DNA of 64,000 nt from JAKZVK01 sp965248255 (GTDB lineage Bacteria; Acidobacteriota; Terriglobia; Bryobacterales; UBA6623): assembly GCA_965248255.1 (NCBI GenBank), contig CBDFIW010000003.1, forward strand, positions 1,054,001-1,118,000, read 5' to 3'. The notes below the pieces were generated by a model. The model worked only from the letters and a program-made list of their open reading frames with translations. It was not told where the DNA came from and searched no databases. The position numbers and the translations under genes are program-made. Below, piece after piece: positions 9,043-18,556 of the stretch (its first letter is position 1; the number at the start of each line of letters is the position of its first letter).

Positions 9043-9903
9043 CTACGCGTCCAGGTACTTACTGATCAGCAGGCCGTACCTCTGGCGCGCGGCGGTCGAA
9101 ATGAGCTTGCGGTCGGTGAGAATGGCGTTCTTCAGAGCCGAGGCGTGCGGGCTCGGGCCCTCGGGTACGCGCTTGACCGCTTCCAGGGCGACCGCTTGTG
9201 CATGGTCGGCGTTCTGATTCAGGTACGAAATGACCTGTTCGACCGTCACGGCGTCGTGGTCGGGATGCCAGCAGTCGTAGTCGGTGACCATCGCGATGGT
9301 TGCGTACGACATCTCTGCTTCGCGCGCGAGTTTGGCCTCCTGCAGGTTCGTCATGCCGATTACGTCGCAACCCCACGAGCGGTACAGGTTTGACTCGGCC
9401 AGGGTCGAGAACGCCGGTCCCTCCATGCAGCAGTACGTCCCGCCGCGATGAACCGTGACGCCCGCCTCGTTGCAGGCCTGCTCGGCGACATCGGCCAACG
9501 TGGAGCAAATCGGGTGCGAGAATCCGATGTGGACGACGAGGTCCTCACCGAAGAAGGTGGAAACACGCCCGCGCGTGCGGTCGACGAACTGGTCGGGGAT
9601 GCAGAAGTCGAGTGGCTTGAGCTGCTCCTGCAAGGAGCCGACGGCGCTGAACGAGAGCACCCACTCGACGCCCAACTTCTTCAAACCGTAGATGTTGGCC
9701 CGGAAGTTGAGGTTCGAGGGCATGAGGCGGTGTCCTCGGCCGTGCCGCGCCAGGAAGGCGACTGTGCGGCCTCCGAGTTCACCCACCACATAGGCGTCGG
9801 AGGGCGATCCCCAGGGTGTCTCGACAGTCTCTTCGCGGCGGTTGGTAAGGCCGGGCATGTTGTAGAAGCCGCTGCCGCCGATGATTCCGATCTCTGCGTT
9901 CAT
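9043..9903 (-). CDS. mtnP: S-methyl-5'-thioadenosine phosphorylase
   Basis: 286 residues. The opening IGIIGGSGFYNM is the phosphate-binding loop of the PNP/MTAP family. FLARHGRGHRLMPSNLNFRAN and CCMEGPAFSTLAESNLYRSW with MTNLQEAKLAREAEM supply the purine and ribose binding segments. The enzyme phosphorolyses methylthioadenosine to adenine and methylthioribose-1-phosphate. The gene sits behind ftsZ on the same strand, 153 bases away, followed by a PfkB kinase. Confidence 0.92.
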   Translation of the reverse strand: MNAEIGIIGGSGFYNMPGLTNRREETVETPWGSPSDAYVVGELGGRTVAFLARHGRGHRLMPSNLNFRANIYGLKKLGVEWVLSFSAVGSLQEQLKPLDFCIPDQFVDRTRGRVSTFFGEDLVVHIGFSHPICSTLADVAEQACNEAGVTVHRGGTYCCMEGPAFSTLAESNLYRSWGCDVIGMTNLQEAKLAREAEMSYATIAMVTDYDCWHPDHDAVTVEQVISYLNQNADHAQAVALEAVKRVPEGPSPHASALKNAILTDRKLISTAARQRYGLLISKYLDA

Positions 9904-9971
9904 AAGGGGGTCATTCTAGCAGGAGGGTAAGAATCGTGCCTGGTGTTTCGTGCTTCCTGCAGCGTGCTTGC

Positions 9972-9999
9972 TTGCCGAGCCGCAACCGCAAAGCAGCGG
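9972..9999 (+). repeat. Dispersed repeat (CCGAGCCGCAACC type)
   Basis: A degenerate copy of the repeat at 6573-6606, placed between mtnP and ftsZ. No gene is seen in 9904-10056. Confidence 0.4.
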
Positions 10000-10056
10000 C
10001 ACGTTGCATCATCAAGCGAATGATCGGCGGGTTGCGTCGATCGGAGGCATGGTCCC

Positions 10057-11316
10057 CTAGTCGCGGCTGAAGCGCCGGAGGAAGGCAGGCTTTTCGAGGT
10101 CGGCGGGGTTGAGGTCCTCGACCGGTTCGCGGCGCTGTTCGGGATCGGGCAGGTCGTCGTGCCCGGGCCGGGCGAAATCGTCCATGACCGGGGTCGGGTT
10201 GGGCGAAATCGACTGGTCTGCGGACGGGACCTCTCGTCCCTGTGACGCGGACGCCGTGGAAGCCTGCCGCACGCTCGACCGCACCTCGAGGCGCGACGCG
10301 GCGGCGGCATCGGAGACTTTCTGGTTGACACCGACGCTCTCGCTACGGAAGTCGGTCGCGATGACGGTGATTTTGACTTCGTCGGCCATCTCCTCGTTGA
10401 GCACCGCGCCGAAGATGATGTTGGCCTCCGGATCGGCGCTCTTCTGTACGATCGAAGACGCCTCGTGCACCTCGTGCAGCCCCAGCTTCGAGGACCCGGT
10501 CACGCTGATGAGCAGGCCGCGCGCACCCTCGATGCTGGCGTCCTCGAGCAAGGGGCTCGAGATGCAATTGCGGGCGGCCTCGACGGCGGCATTCGGTCCG
10601 GCGGCGACGGCCGTGCCCATGACCGCGTAACCCATGCCTTGCATGATGGCGCGCACATCGGCGAAATCACGATTGATGATGCCCGGGATGGTGATGATGT
10701 CGCTGATGCCTTGCACGGCTTGGCGAAGCGTATCGTCGGCGATGCGGAACGACTCGAAGAAACTCGTGCCGCGCTCGACAACCTCGATCAGACGTTCATT
10801 CGGGATGGTGATGACCGTATCGACGGCTTGGGCCAGGTCGGTCAAGCCCTTCTCAGCGACCGACATTCGTTTCGTACCTTCGAACGCGAAGGGCTTCGTG
10901 ACGACGGCGACCGTCAAAGCGCCCAGTTCGTTAGCAAGCGAGGCAACGATCGGGGCGGCCCCCGTGCCGGTGCCGCCGCCGAGACCGGCCGTGACAAAGA
11001 CCATATCGGAGTCGCCCAGCAACTCGATCAGCCGCTCGGTGTCCTCGAGCGCGGCTGCTCGGCCAACTTCTGGATCGGACCCGGCGCCGCGGCCGCTGGT
11101 GAGCTTGGCGCCGATCTGCAGCTTGATGGGCGCGTGGGAGCTGCGTAGCGCCTGCTCGTCGGTGTTGATGGCCGTGAAGGTCACACCTTCCACGCCCGAC
11201 TCGATCATGCGGTTGACGGCATTGCAACCGGCGCCGCCGATGCCGAACACCTTGATGCGGGCGTTGGGACCGGGATCTTCGTCGAATGTGAATCTTACGC
11301 CTTCGTTGTCGTCCAT
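10057..11316 (-). CDS. ftsZ: Cell division GTPase FtsZ
   Basis: 419 residues. Tubulin signature GGGTGTG at 113-119, an opening nucleotide loop IKVFGIGGAGCNAVNRMI, and a T7 segment with RDFADVRAIM. A flexible linker is followed by the conserved C-terminal peptide LEKPAFLRRF, which binds FtsA. FtsZ polymerises into the septal ring. It is the last gene of the division/wall cluster, 27 bases after ftsA. Confidence 0.98.
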   Translation of the reverse strand: MDDNEGVRFTFDEDPGPNARIKVFGIGGAGCNAVNRMIESGVEGVTFTAINTDEQALRSSHAPIKLQIGAKLTSGRGAGSDPEVGRAAALEDTERLIELLGDSDMVFVTAGLGGGTGTGAAPIVASLANELGALTVAVVTKPFAFEGTKRMSVAEKGLTDLAQAVDTVITIPNERLIEVVERGTSFFESFRIADDTLRQAVQGISDIITIPGIINRDFADVRAIMQGMGYAVMGTAVAAGPNAAVEAARNCISSPLLEDASIEGARGLLISVTGSSKLGLHEVHEASSIVQKSADPEANIIFGAVLNEEMADEVKITVIATDFRSESVGVNQKVSDAAAASRLEVRSSVRQASTASASQGREVPSADQSISPNPTPVMDDFARPGHDDLPDPEQRREPVEDLNPADLEKPAFLRRFSRD

Positions 11317-11343
11317 GGCTCTTCTTTCAACCTAGATCCGGAG

Positions 11344-12549
11344 TCATTCGAAGATGGCGTTGAGCCACTCCCGCGCCCGCTCGCGCCGCCGCTTGCGGTG
11401 CAGGCGCAGGCGCTGCGCGTAGAGAACGAGACCCACCGCCGTGGCCCAGCCCGGCTGGTCGAGTTCGTCGGGCAGATCTTCGATGCGCGGTGGCAACCCG
11501 ATGCGGGTGCTGCAGCCGAGAACACGCTCGGCCACATCGCAGCCACCGGCGAGCCCCGCCAAAGATCCTGTAAGCACCAGCCCGGCAATCAAGCGGCCTT
11601 CGAGCCGAGCCCGCCGCAGTTCCCGGCCGAGCAGCTCGAAGACCTCCTCGGCGCGCGCCTTCAGAATTTCGTTCAGAAGCCTCCGAGGATGGTTGGTGGG
11701 CTCGTCCTCGCCAAGCACCGGCACCTCGATAGTAACATTCGGCGGAGTGTCATCGACGACCGCGCAGCCGTACTGGATGATGAGCTGTTCGGCATCTTCG
11801 CGGGAGGTGCGTAAGACCTCCGCCACGTCGTTGATGAAATGCTCGCCTCCCACTGGGAGCCCGGCGGCGAGGCAGAGGTCGTTGTCGAGATACGCCGCGA
11901 TGTCGATCGAGCCGGCCCCGAGGTCGGCTACGGCGACGCCCATCTCGCGTTCCTGCTCTTCGAGGACGGCGTGGGCCGCGGCGAAAGCCTCGAAGACCGT
12001 CTCTTCCACCACCACGCCGGCGCGGTTGACGACGGCACGTACGTTGCTGTGCGCCTGGGCGGCGGCCGAGACGACCTGTACGTGAGTGTCGAGACGATGC
12101 GCGGTCATGCCCCGAGGGTTGCGGACCTGAATCTGGCGGTCCACCACAAACTCCAAGGGGACAACCTGCACGGCGGTACGGTCGGTGCTCAACGGGCCCA
12201 GTGTGGCCTTGTGGATGACTTGCTCGATGTGGGCCTGCTGCACCTCGTTGTCTTGAGGAGACAGGTTAATGGAGCTGTGGCAGACGTTGCTGGTGACGTG
12301 GCGACCACCGAGACCCACCACCGCCGCCTCGACGACTATGCCACCGTTCCGCTCCGCGTCACCAATGGCCTTCTCGAGCGACTCGAGCACGGGGTCCTGA
12401 TCCGCAATCACTCCTCGCGCCCAGCCTTGCGACGGCGCCTGGCCGTGGCTGATGAAGCGCAGGCGCGAGCCTTCCTCGAGCGCCACGACGCAGCGTGTCG
12501 CGTAGCTGCCGAGGTCCAAACCCACCAAGTAGTCGTACCGCTTGCCCAT
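11344..12549 (-). CDS. ftsA: Cell division actin-like protein FtsA
   Basis: 401 residues from ATG 12549 (MGKRYDYLVGLDLGSYATRC). The upstream open extension overlaps ftsQ and is not coding. The actin-type phosphate loop is at GLDLGSYATR, the SHS2/1C region follows, and PVGGEHFINDVAEVL marks the second ATPase segment. A basic C-terminal helix (RLHRKRRRERAREWLNAIFE) is the expected membrane-targeting amphipathic end. FtsA tethers FtsZ to the membrane. Two bases separate it from the ftsQ stop. Confidence 0.95.
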   Translation of the reverse strand: MGKRYDYLVGLDLGSYATRCVVALEEGSRLRFISHGQAPSQGWARGVIADQDPVLESLEKAIGDAERNGGIVVEAAVVGLGGRHVTSNVCHSSINLSPQDNEVQQAHIEQVIHKATLGPLSTDRTAVQVVPLEFVVDRQIQVRNPRGMTAHRLDTHVQVVSAAAQAHSNVRAVVNRAGVVVEETVFEAFAAAHAVLEEQEREMGVAVADLGAGSIDIAAYLDNDLCLAAGLPVGGEHFINDVAEVLRTSREDAEQLIIQYGCAVVDDTPPNVTIEVPVLGEDEPTNHPRRLLNEILKARAEEVFELLGRELRRARLEGRLIAGLVLTGSLAGLAGGCDVAERVLGCSTRIGLPPRIEDLPDELDQPGWATAVGLVLYAQRLRLHRKRRRERAREWLNAIFE

Positions 12550-12551
12550 GG

Positions 12552-13421
12552 TCAGCGTTTCGCTGGCTGCACGGCGACTTGGCCCTCGAACCGCAAGTCG
12601 ACCGAGCGGATGTCGCCGTATTCCTCTATCCAGGTATCGATGTAGGTAAGGAAGATCTCGAAGCGATGCCGGAAGTGTTCGTCTCCCATTTGTAGATCGA
12701 CGGCCCGTTGTTGGTGGACGGTCGTGACCTGTGCGTTGCGCGGGTCGGAGAGGTCGATCTCCGAGAGTCGGGAACCGTACGCCGGCTCGGCGCTGTCGAG
12801 GTCGCTCACCAACGTGTCGAGCAGGCCGAGGCGCAGGTGCCGCTCGCCCAGAGTCATTGCCGGGGTGATGCCACGGCTGACCGGCAAAGAGTAGCCGGAG
12901 CCCGGCGGCACGTCGAGAAAAACACCGGCGGCGTCGATCAGCTTGAGGGCCTCGGTTTCCCCGTCGCCCCCTTGTACCCGCACGAATGCAACCGGTTCCC
13001 TCTCGTCGATGTGGACGTGGATTTCGTTCGGCCACACGCGGCGGACATAGGCGTCCCCGACCCACGGGATCTCGAGCAGCATGCGATAGCGGCGGTCGAG
13101 CGGAACCCGGCCGAGGCCCACGCGGACATCCCCCATGAACACCTGTTCCACCGCGTTGAGTGAAACGTGGTTGAGGCCCGTGACCTGGAGTCCGCTCATG
13201 TCGGCGGCGAACCGGAAGCGAGGACTCGAATCAAGGAAGTAATCGATCGAACGCACCGAGGCGAGGGCCAAGCCGGCGGTGACCAGAGCCAGGAACAACC
13301 AACTGGCGATCGGACGCAGCCGGTTCACCGGACCGCGCCGCACCCGAATCGGTTTGTTGCGCCGCAGGTACTCGGAAGAGTCCGGCGCGCTGCGCCGTCC
13401 TTGTGGAGGTTTACCGGGCAT
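12552..13421 (-). CDS. ftsQ: Cell division protein FtsQ
   Basis: 289 residues. A basic cytoplasmic tail is followed by one membrane segment (ASWLFLALVTAGLALASV), then a POTRA domain (FAADMSGLQVTGLNHVSLNAV) and the FtsQ beta domain with YVRRVWPNEIHVHIDEREPVA. FtsQ links the cytoplasmic and periplasmic parts of the divisome with FtsL and FtsB. The murB gene that often precedes ftsQ is absent; the 165 bases to murC hold no gene. Confidence 0.92.
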   Translation of the reverse strand: MPGKPPQGRRSAPDSSEYLRRNKPIRVRRGPVNRLRPIASWLFLALVTAGLALASVRSIDYFLDSSPRFRFAADMSGLQVTGLNHVSLNAVEQVFMGDVRVGLGRVPLDRRYRMLLEIPWVGDAYVRRVWPNEIHVHIDEREPVAFVRVQGGDGETEALKLIDAAGVFLDVPPGSGYSLPVSRGITPAMTLGERHLRLGLLDTLVSDLDSAEPAYGSRLSEIDLSDPRNAQVTTVHQQRAVDLQMGDEHFRHRFEIFLTYIDTWIEEYGDIRSVDLRFEGQVAVQPAKR

Positions 13422-13552
13422 TCGTTTGCGCTTCCCGTCGCTGCTTGTGCCTGCCGCCGTACAGATAGACTTGCCGGCGGCTTCGAGCGTTGTTTTCTAG
13501 GAAAACAGGTGCCGCCCTTCCAGGACTCCTTTCCGTCATTGACCACCTTCCC

Positions 13553-13603
13553 AGGGATGAAGGCGTGGGCTATCTTGTGCGGCCCCTCAGCGGGCCGTCG
13601 TCA
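13553..13603 (+). repeat. Dispersed repeat copy between ftsQ and murC
   Basis: GGGATGAAGGCGTGGGCTAT followed by CTTGTGCGGCCCCTCAGCGG belongs to the same family as 311-350 and 33003-33050. It overlaps the last bases of murC, so it supplies or touches its stop region. Confidence 0.5.
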
Positions 13604-14999
13604 ACTTGCGCTCCTTGGATGCGAGGTGCTCAAGCAGTTTCGGAGCGGCTTGCGAGATGTTGCCGGCGCCGAGCGTCAGGATCACGTCGCCGGGCCTTGC
13701 CGCCTCGACGGCGCATTCGACGGCCTCGTCCATCGACGGCATGTAGCGGGCCGACGGGTGTCCGCAATCCACAATGGCGCGCGTCAATCTCTCGCCGTTC
13801 ACCTGCGGGATCGGCGATTCGCCCGCACTGTAAATGTCGAGAACGCAGAGGTCGTCACAATCGCCGAAGCAGCTCGCGAACTCGTCCATCAACTGCGCCG
13901 TACGGGAGTAACGGTGCGGCTGGAAAACCACATGGATACGGCTGAACTCACAGAGCCGAGCCGCCGAAAGAGTGGCCGCGATCTCGGTGGGATGATGGCC
14001 GTAGTCGTCGATCACGGTGACTTCGGCCTCCTTGCCGTGCACCTGGAAGCGGCGGTCGACGCCGGTGAAAGCGGCGAGCCCCCGGCGGATCAGGTCAGGC
14101 TCGATCTCAAGCTCCAAGCCGACCAGCACGGCTGCCATGGCGTTGAGTACGTTGTGGCGTCCGAACGCGAGCACCCTGAACCAGCCCAGGTCCGTGCCGC
14201 GAAAGGTGAGCCGGAAGAGGCTGCCGGCAGCGCCACACTCGATTTCGGCAGCCACGAGGTCGGCGTCGGGCGAGACGCCGTAGGTCCGGATGCGCCTTTG
14301 GATGCGCGGCAACGCGGCGCGGACATGCGGATCATCGATGGCTAGAATCACCGAGCCGTAGAAGGGCACCTTGTTGGCGAACTCGACAAAGGCGTCGACA
14401 AGGCTATCGAAGGATTGATAGTGGTCGAGGTGCTCTCGGTCGATCGACGTGATCACGGCCTGAATCGGCGCCAGTTTCAAGAAAGAGCCGTCGCTTTCGT
14501 CGGCCTCGACCAGAAGCAAGTCTCCTTTGCCGAGGCGGGCGTTGGAGTCCATGGCGTCGACGCGGCCTCCGACAACGACGGTCGGGTCTTTCTTAGCTTT
14601 GCTCAGGACGGCCGCCGTCATGGACGTGGTGGTGGTCTTGCCGTGACTGCCCGCGATCGCGATACCGTGCTTCAGCCTCATCAACTCGGCCAGCAGCTCA
14701 CCCCTCGGGATGAGCGGCACCTGCGCATCGCGGGCGGCGCGGCACTCCGGATTCGAGTCAGGGATGGCCGAGCTAATCACCACGGCGTCGGCCCCCTCGA
14801 TGTTCCCCGCGGCGTGGCCTTCGAAGACCAGCGCTCCCATGGCCGCAAGGCGTTCGGTAATGCGCGAACCCTTCAGGTCCGAACCGCTGATCGTATAGCC
14901 GAGATTCAACAGGATCTCCGCGATGCCGCTCATGCCGATACCGCCGATCCCAACAAAGTGGATGTGGCGGTGTCTGAGATTGAGGTCGTTGAAAAACAT
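13587..14999 (-). CDS. murC: UDP-N-acetylmuramate--L-alanine ligase
   Basis: 470 residues. An N-terminal Rossmann opening (HFVGIGGIGMSGIAEIL) precedes the ATP loop GSHGKTTTT near residue 117, and the C-terminal ligase domain contains DDYGHHPTEI and FQPHRYSRT. It adds the first amino acid of the peptidoglycan stem. Twenty-one bases separate it from murG. Confidence 0.97.
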   Translation of the reverse strand: MFFNDLNLRHRHIHFVGIGGIGMSGIAEILLNLGYTISGSDLKGSRITERLAAMGALVFEGHAAGNIEGADAVVISSAIPDSNPECRAARDAQVPLIPRGELLAELMRLKHGIAIAGSHGKTTTTSMTAAVLSKAKKDPTVVVGGRVDAMDSNARLGKGDLLLVEADESDGSFLKLAPIQAVITSIDREHLDHYQSFDSLVDAFVEFANKVPFYGSVILAIDDPHVRAALPRIQRRIRTYGVSPDADLVAAEIECGAAGSLFRLTFRGTDLGWFRVLAFGRHNVLNAMAAVLVGLELEIEPDLIRRGLAAFTGVDRRFQVHGKEAEVTVIDDYGHHPTEIAATLSAARLCEFSRIHVVFQPHRYSRTAQLMDEFASCFGDCDDLCVLDIYSAGESPIPQVNGERLTRAIVDCGHPSARYMPSMDEAVECAVEAARPGDVILTLGAGNISQAAPKLLEHLASKERKLTTAR

Positions 15000-15020
15000 G
15001 TGCGTGCGGTTTCGTTTTCG

Positions 15021-16115
15021 CTACGTCGATTCGAGAATGCGGGCTAGTTCCTCCATCAGGTCGGCGGCGCGGTCCGCGGCGTGGGGCCGGGCTTGGGCAC
15101 GGGCGGCTTTCTCCATTCTCGCAAGGAGGGGAGGGTTCCCCCAAAGCGATTCGATCTCATCGACCAACTTTCGTCCTGTCAACTCACCGTTCGTTACCAC
15201 GCGGGCTGCGAGAGACCGCTCTTGCGCACGGGCGTTGGCGAGCTGGTGGTAGTCGGCCGCAAAGGGATAGGGCACGAGCACGGAGGCGCGTCCGGCGGCG
15301 TTCAACTCCGCCACGGCCGAGGCGCCGGCGCGGCATACCACGACGTCGGCTTCAGCAAAAGCCGCGGGCATGTCGTCGAAGAAGGGGGCCACCTTGGCGT
15401 TGGCTTCAATCGAATTGTAGGCGGCTTGGATCTCGCTGTACTCCAAAGCACCGGTTTGGTGGATGAAGCGCATGTCATACAGCCGCCCTTTGCCCTTCCA
15501 GATCCGCAAGGTTTCGATCACCGCCCGGTTCAATCGCCAAGCACCCTGGCTCCCGCCTGTGATCAGAATGGTGAAGGGACGCCGCTCCCACCGGCGCGGC
15601 GCCGAGAAGAACTCCTGCCGAATGGGAATGCCGCTGACCTCGGTACGTCCAAACGGGAAGTAGTTTCGGGCCTCCGGGTGGCATACGAGCGCCCGCGCGG
15701 CAAACGGGCCGGCAAGACGGTTTGCCAAGCCGGGCCGCGCGTTCGGATCAAGAATCAAGATCGGTATCTCTCGCATCAGTGACATAAGCATCAACGGTCC
15801 GGCCGCGTATCCTCCTAGGCTCAACACCGCCCGCGGCCGATGCCGGTCAAGGATGGACGCGGCCTCGAGCAGCGCCGCCGGCATCCGCCAGAAGGTGCGC
15901 AGACGCTCGACGATCGAAAGTCCCTTGAGCGCGCCGGTCCGCACGTACTCGATCGCGAAACCCGCGGCGGGAACGAGGCGGCTTTCCTGTCCGCGCTGCG
16001 TACCCACGAATATACACTCGTGACCGCGCCCCGTGAGGCGGCGAGCCACCTCGATTCCTGGGAAAACGTGACCACCGGTTCCTCCGGCCGCCATCAAGAA
16101 CGTCGCACTCTTCAT
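15021..16115 (-). CDS. murG: Lipid II synthase MurG
   Basis: 364 residues. GGTGGHVFPGIEVA is the first glycine-rich loop; ITGGSQGAWRLN and VCRAGASAVAELNAAGR form the donor UDP-GlcNAc site of the GT-B glycosyltransferase. It converts lipid I to lipid II on the inner face of the membrane. Transcribed with ftsW (24 bases upstream) and murC. Confidence 0.97.
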   Translation of the reverse strand: MKSATFLMAAGGTGGHVFPGIEVARRLTGRGHECIFVGTQRGQESRLVPAAGFAIEYVRTGALKGLSIVERLRTFWRMPAALLEAASILDRHRPRAVLSLGGYAAGPLMLMSLMREIPILILDPNARPGLANRLAGPFAARALVCHPEARNYFPFGRTEVSGIPIRQEFFSAPRRWERRPFTILITGGSQGAWRLNRAVIETLRIWKGKGRLYDMRFIHQTGALEYSEIQAAYNSIEANAKVAPFFDDMPAAFAEADVVVCRAGASAVAELNAAGRASVLVPYPFAADYHQLANARAQERSLAARVVTNGELTGRKLVDEIESLWGNPPLLARMEKAARAQARPHAADRAADLMEELARILEST

Positions 16116-16139
16116 TCCCGGGCCCCATCGAGAGCGGAT

Positions 16140-17216
16140 TCACTCCGCGTGCTGGCTGACGTTGAGCAGCACGCCCGACGCCGTCAGGGCCATCAGCATG
16201 GCCGTCCCCCCGTGACTGATAAACGGCAGCGGCATGCCCTTGGTCGGCAGCAGCGCCAGTACGACGCCGATGTTCACCAGGGCTTGGCACACGATCATCG
16301 CCGTCAGTCCGGTGGCGAGAAAGCGGCCGAAGCCTTCCGGCGTGCGCATGGCCGTTCGCAAGCCGCGCCACAGGATCACGCCGAACGCCAGGACAACCAG
16401 CGACGCCACGATGAAGCCCGCCTCTTCGCAGATCAGCGCGAAGATGAAGTCAGTGTGCGCTTCCGGCAGAAAACGCATCTTCTGTCGGCCTTCCATCAAA
16501 CCCTGTCCCCACAGGCCTCCGCTACCGACGGCGATCTGTGACTGCAGGATCTGAAAGCCCGCCCCGGTGGGGTCGGACTCAGGATGCAGAAAAGTGAACA
16601 GCCTTCGGATGCGATACGGCTCCAGCCAGACCCCGAGCGCGAAGAGCGGTACGAGGCCGGCCGTGCCCGCGACAAAGTAGCTCAATCGCAAGCCGGCCGC
16701 CCACAACATTACGGCGGCAATCAGCACTAGGACCATCGCGCCGCCAAGGTCGCGTCCCGCGACGACGAGCAAACCCAAGGTGAGCGGTACGAAGACTACT
16801 CTCAGTAACGTGCGCCACTCGTTCAATCGACCGGCGTGCTTCCCGAGAAAGAACGCTAGGAACAGCACGAGCGCCAGCTTGGCGAGTTCCGACGGCTGAA
16901 ATGACATGCCCCAGACCCGCAGGAAGCGGTTTGTATTCGCGGCTTGCGCACCGACCAGCACGGCGACCAGCAAGGTGATTGAGACCGCTAAGACCAGAAC
17001 AATGACCTTGGGGTTGCTTAGCCGGCGGTAATCGAGAAACATGAACACACGCATGGCGGCCAGTCCGAGCAGTACGGCGACCACCTGGCGGGTTATGCCT
17101 CGAAAGGAGGTCTCCTCGCCGCCGGCCGTAGCGCTGAAGACCATTACCAGGCCGAAGAACAGGAGGGCCAAGATCGTGCCGCAAAGGAGCCGGTCGTAAT
17201 GGAGTTGTTTCGGCAT
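16140..17216 (-). CDS. ftsW: SEDS-family septal glycosyltransferase FtsW
   Basis: 358 residues and about ten membrane helices. SEDS hallmarks are FQPSELAKLALVLFLAFF, GRDLGGAMVLVLIA and the C-terminal GMPLPFISHGGTAM. FtsW polymerises lipid II at the septum with its transpeptidase partner FtsI, encoded in the same cluster. Five bases follow the murD stop. Confidence 0.95.
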   Translation of the reverse strand: MPKQLHYDRLLCGTILALLFFGLVMVFSATAGGEETSFRGITRQVVAVLLGLAAMRVFMFLDYRRLSNPKVIVLVLAVSITLLVAVLVGAQAANTNRFLRVWGMSFQPSELAKLALVLFLAFFLGKHAGRLNEWRTLLRVVFVPLTLGLLVVAGRDLGGAMVLVLIAAVMLWAAGLRLSYFVAGTAGLVPLFALGVWLEPYRIRRLFTFLHPESDPTGAGFQILQSQIAVGSGGLWGQGLMEGRQKMRFLPEAHTDFIFALICEEAGFIVASLVVLAFGVILWRGLRTAMRTPEGFGRFLATGLTAMIVCQALVNIGVVLALLPTKGMPLPFISHGGTAMLMALTASGVLLNVSQHAE

Positions 17217-17221
17217 GGTGG

Positions 17222-18556
17222 CTAGCGCAAGTCGGCCACGAGCTGCTTGAAAACGCGGCCTCGTTGCTCGTAATCACGAAACTGATCGAAGCTGGCGCAG
17301 GCCGGCGCCAACAGAACGGTGTCACCGGGCCGGGCGTGACGGCGGGCGTACTTGACGGCACGATCGAGGGTGTCGAGCCGCTTGCGCGAAACGGAACCGT
17401 TGAGCTGGCGGTCGAACTTTTCGGCAGACTGCCCGATGAGCAAAGCGCCTCTTGCACGTTTCCGCAACGGCTGGCTGAGTTCGCCGTAGTCGGAGCCCTT
17501 GTCGCTCCCACCCAATATGACCCACAGACCACTGTCGAAAGCCTCGATCGCTTTCAGGGCAGCATCGACATTGGTGGCTTTCGAATCGTTGTAGTAGTCG
17601 ACACCGTCCATCTCGCGGACAAACTCGAGACGGTGCTCGACAGGACGGAAGGTCTTCACCCCTTGCGCAATCGACGCTGCCGGCAAACCGGCCAAGCGGC
17701 ATGCCGCCACGGCGGCCAGTGCGTTTTCCAAGTTGTGTGCGCCGCGAATCGGTAGCCGGGTCTCGACGGCGGGTTCGCCGTCGAAGGTAATCCACTCGCC
17801 CTCGACGCGCGCGCCGGTCGAACCCGGTTGCGTGCGGCTGAACCACGAGACCTGCCCGGCCGCGGCCGCGGCAAAGCGCCGGCACGCATCGTCATCGGCA
17901 TTGAGCACGGCGTAGTCGGCTTCGGTTTGCGCCTGCAGGATCCGCTGCTTGGCGGCGGCGTAGGCTTCGAACGTGCGATGCCGGTCGAGATGGTCGGGGG
18001 TGACGTTGAGCACGGCGGCAATGTGAACCGGAAAGCTCGTCGTCGCCTCGAGCTGAAAGCTCGACAACTCGAGGATGTTCCAGCGCTCGTGGGTCGAGTC
18101 GTCGACCATCGCCAGCAGTGGGATGCCGAGGTTGCCGCCGGTTCTTGCCTCCCAACCGGCAGACAGAAAGATGTGCCCGATGAGGGACGTGGTCGTGGTC
18201 TTCCCGTTCGTTCCGGTGATACCGATGACGGGGCCCCTGAGAAACTCCGCCGCTAGCTCAAGCTCGCCCATCACGGCGATCCCCTTACGGCGGGCCTCAA
18301 CGAGGGCGGGCAAGTTCCAAGGAACGCCGGGCGAGGGGATGATAAGGTCCTGCTCGGTGAAGAGCGCAGCGGGATGCCCGCCTAGGACCAACCGGACGTT
18401 GAGTGCGTTCAACTCTTCAACGGCGGGGGCCAACTCCGATGCGGATTGCAGGTCGGTAGCGGTAACCGCCGCACCGCGTGAGGCGAGGAAGCGCGCTGCT
18501 TCGCGGCCGGAGGCTCCCAGTCCAACGATCAACGCTTTTTGTCCGTCCAGCTTCAT
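17222..18556 (-). CDS. murD: UDP-N-acetylmuramoyl-L-alanine--D-glutamate ligase
   Basis: 444 residues from ATG 18556 (MKLDGQKALIVGLGASGREA). This ATG overlaps the mraY stop as ATGA, which decides the start over a longer frame beginning at 18640. The ATP loop is GTNGKTTTTSLIG; YYNDSKATNVDAALKA is the Mur ligase C-terminal signature. Confidence 0.96.
   Translation of the reverse strand: MKLDGQKALIVGLGASGREAARFLASRGAAVTATDLQSASELAPAVEELNALNVRLVLGGHPAALFTEQDLIIPSPGVPWNLPALVEARRKGIAVMGELELAAEFLRGPVIGITGTNGKTTTTSLIGHIFLSAGWEARTGGNLGIPLLAMVDDSTHERWNILELSSFQLEATTSFPVHIAAVLNVTPDHLDRHRTFEAYAAAKQRILQAQTEADYAVLNADDDACRRFAAAAAGQVSWFSRTQPGSTGARVEGEWITFDGEPAVETRLPIRGAHNLENALAAVAACRLAGLPAASIAQGVKTFRPVEHRLEFVREMDGVDYYNDSKATNVDAALKAIEAFDSGLWVILGGSDKGSDYGELSQPLRKRARGALLIGQSAEKFDRQLNGSVSRKRLDTLDRAVKYARRHARPGDTVLLAPACASFDQFRDYEQRGRVFKQLVADLR

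Noticed and set aside
12550..13065. FtsA starting at 13065
   Set aside because: The extra 172 residues overlap ftsQ entirely; ATG 12549 gives the normal FtsA opening GLDLGSYATR.
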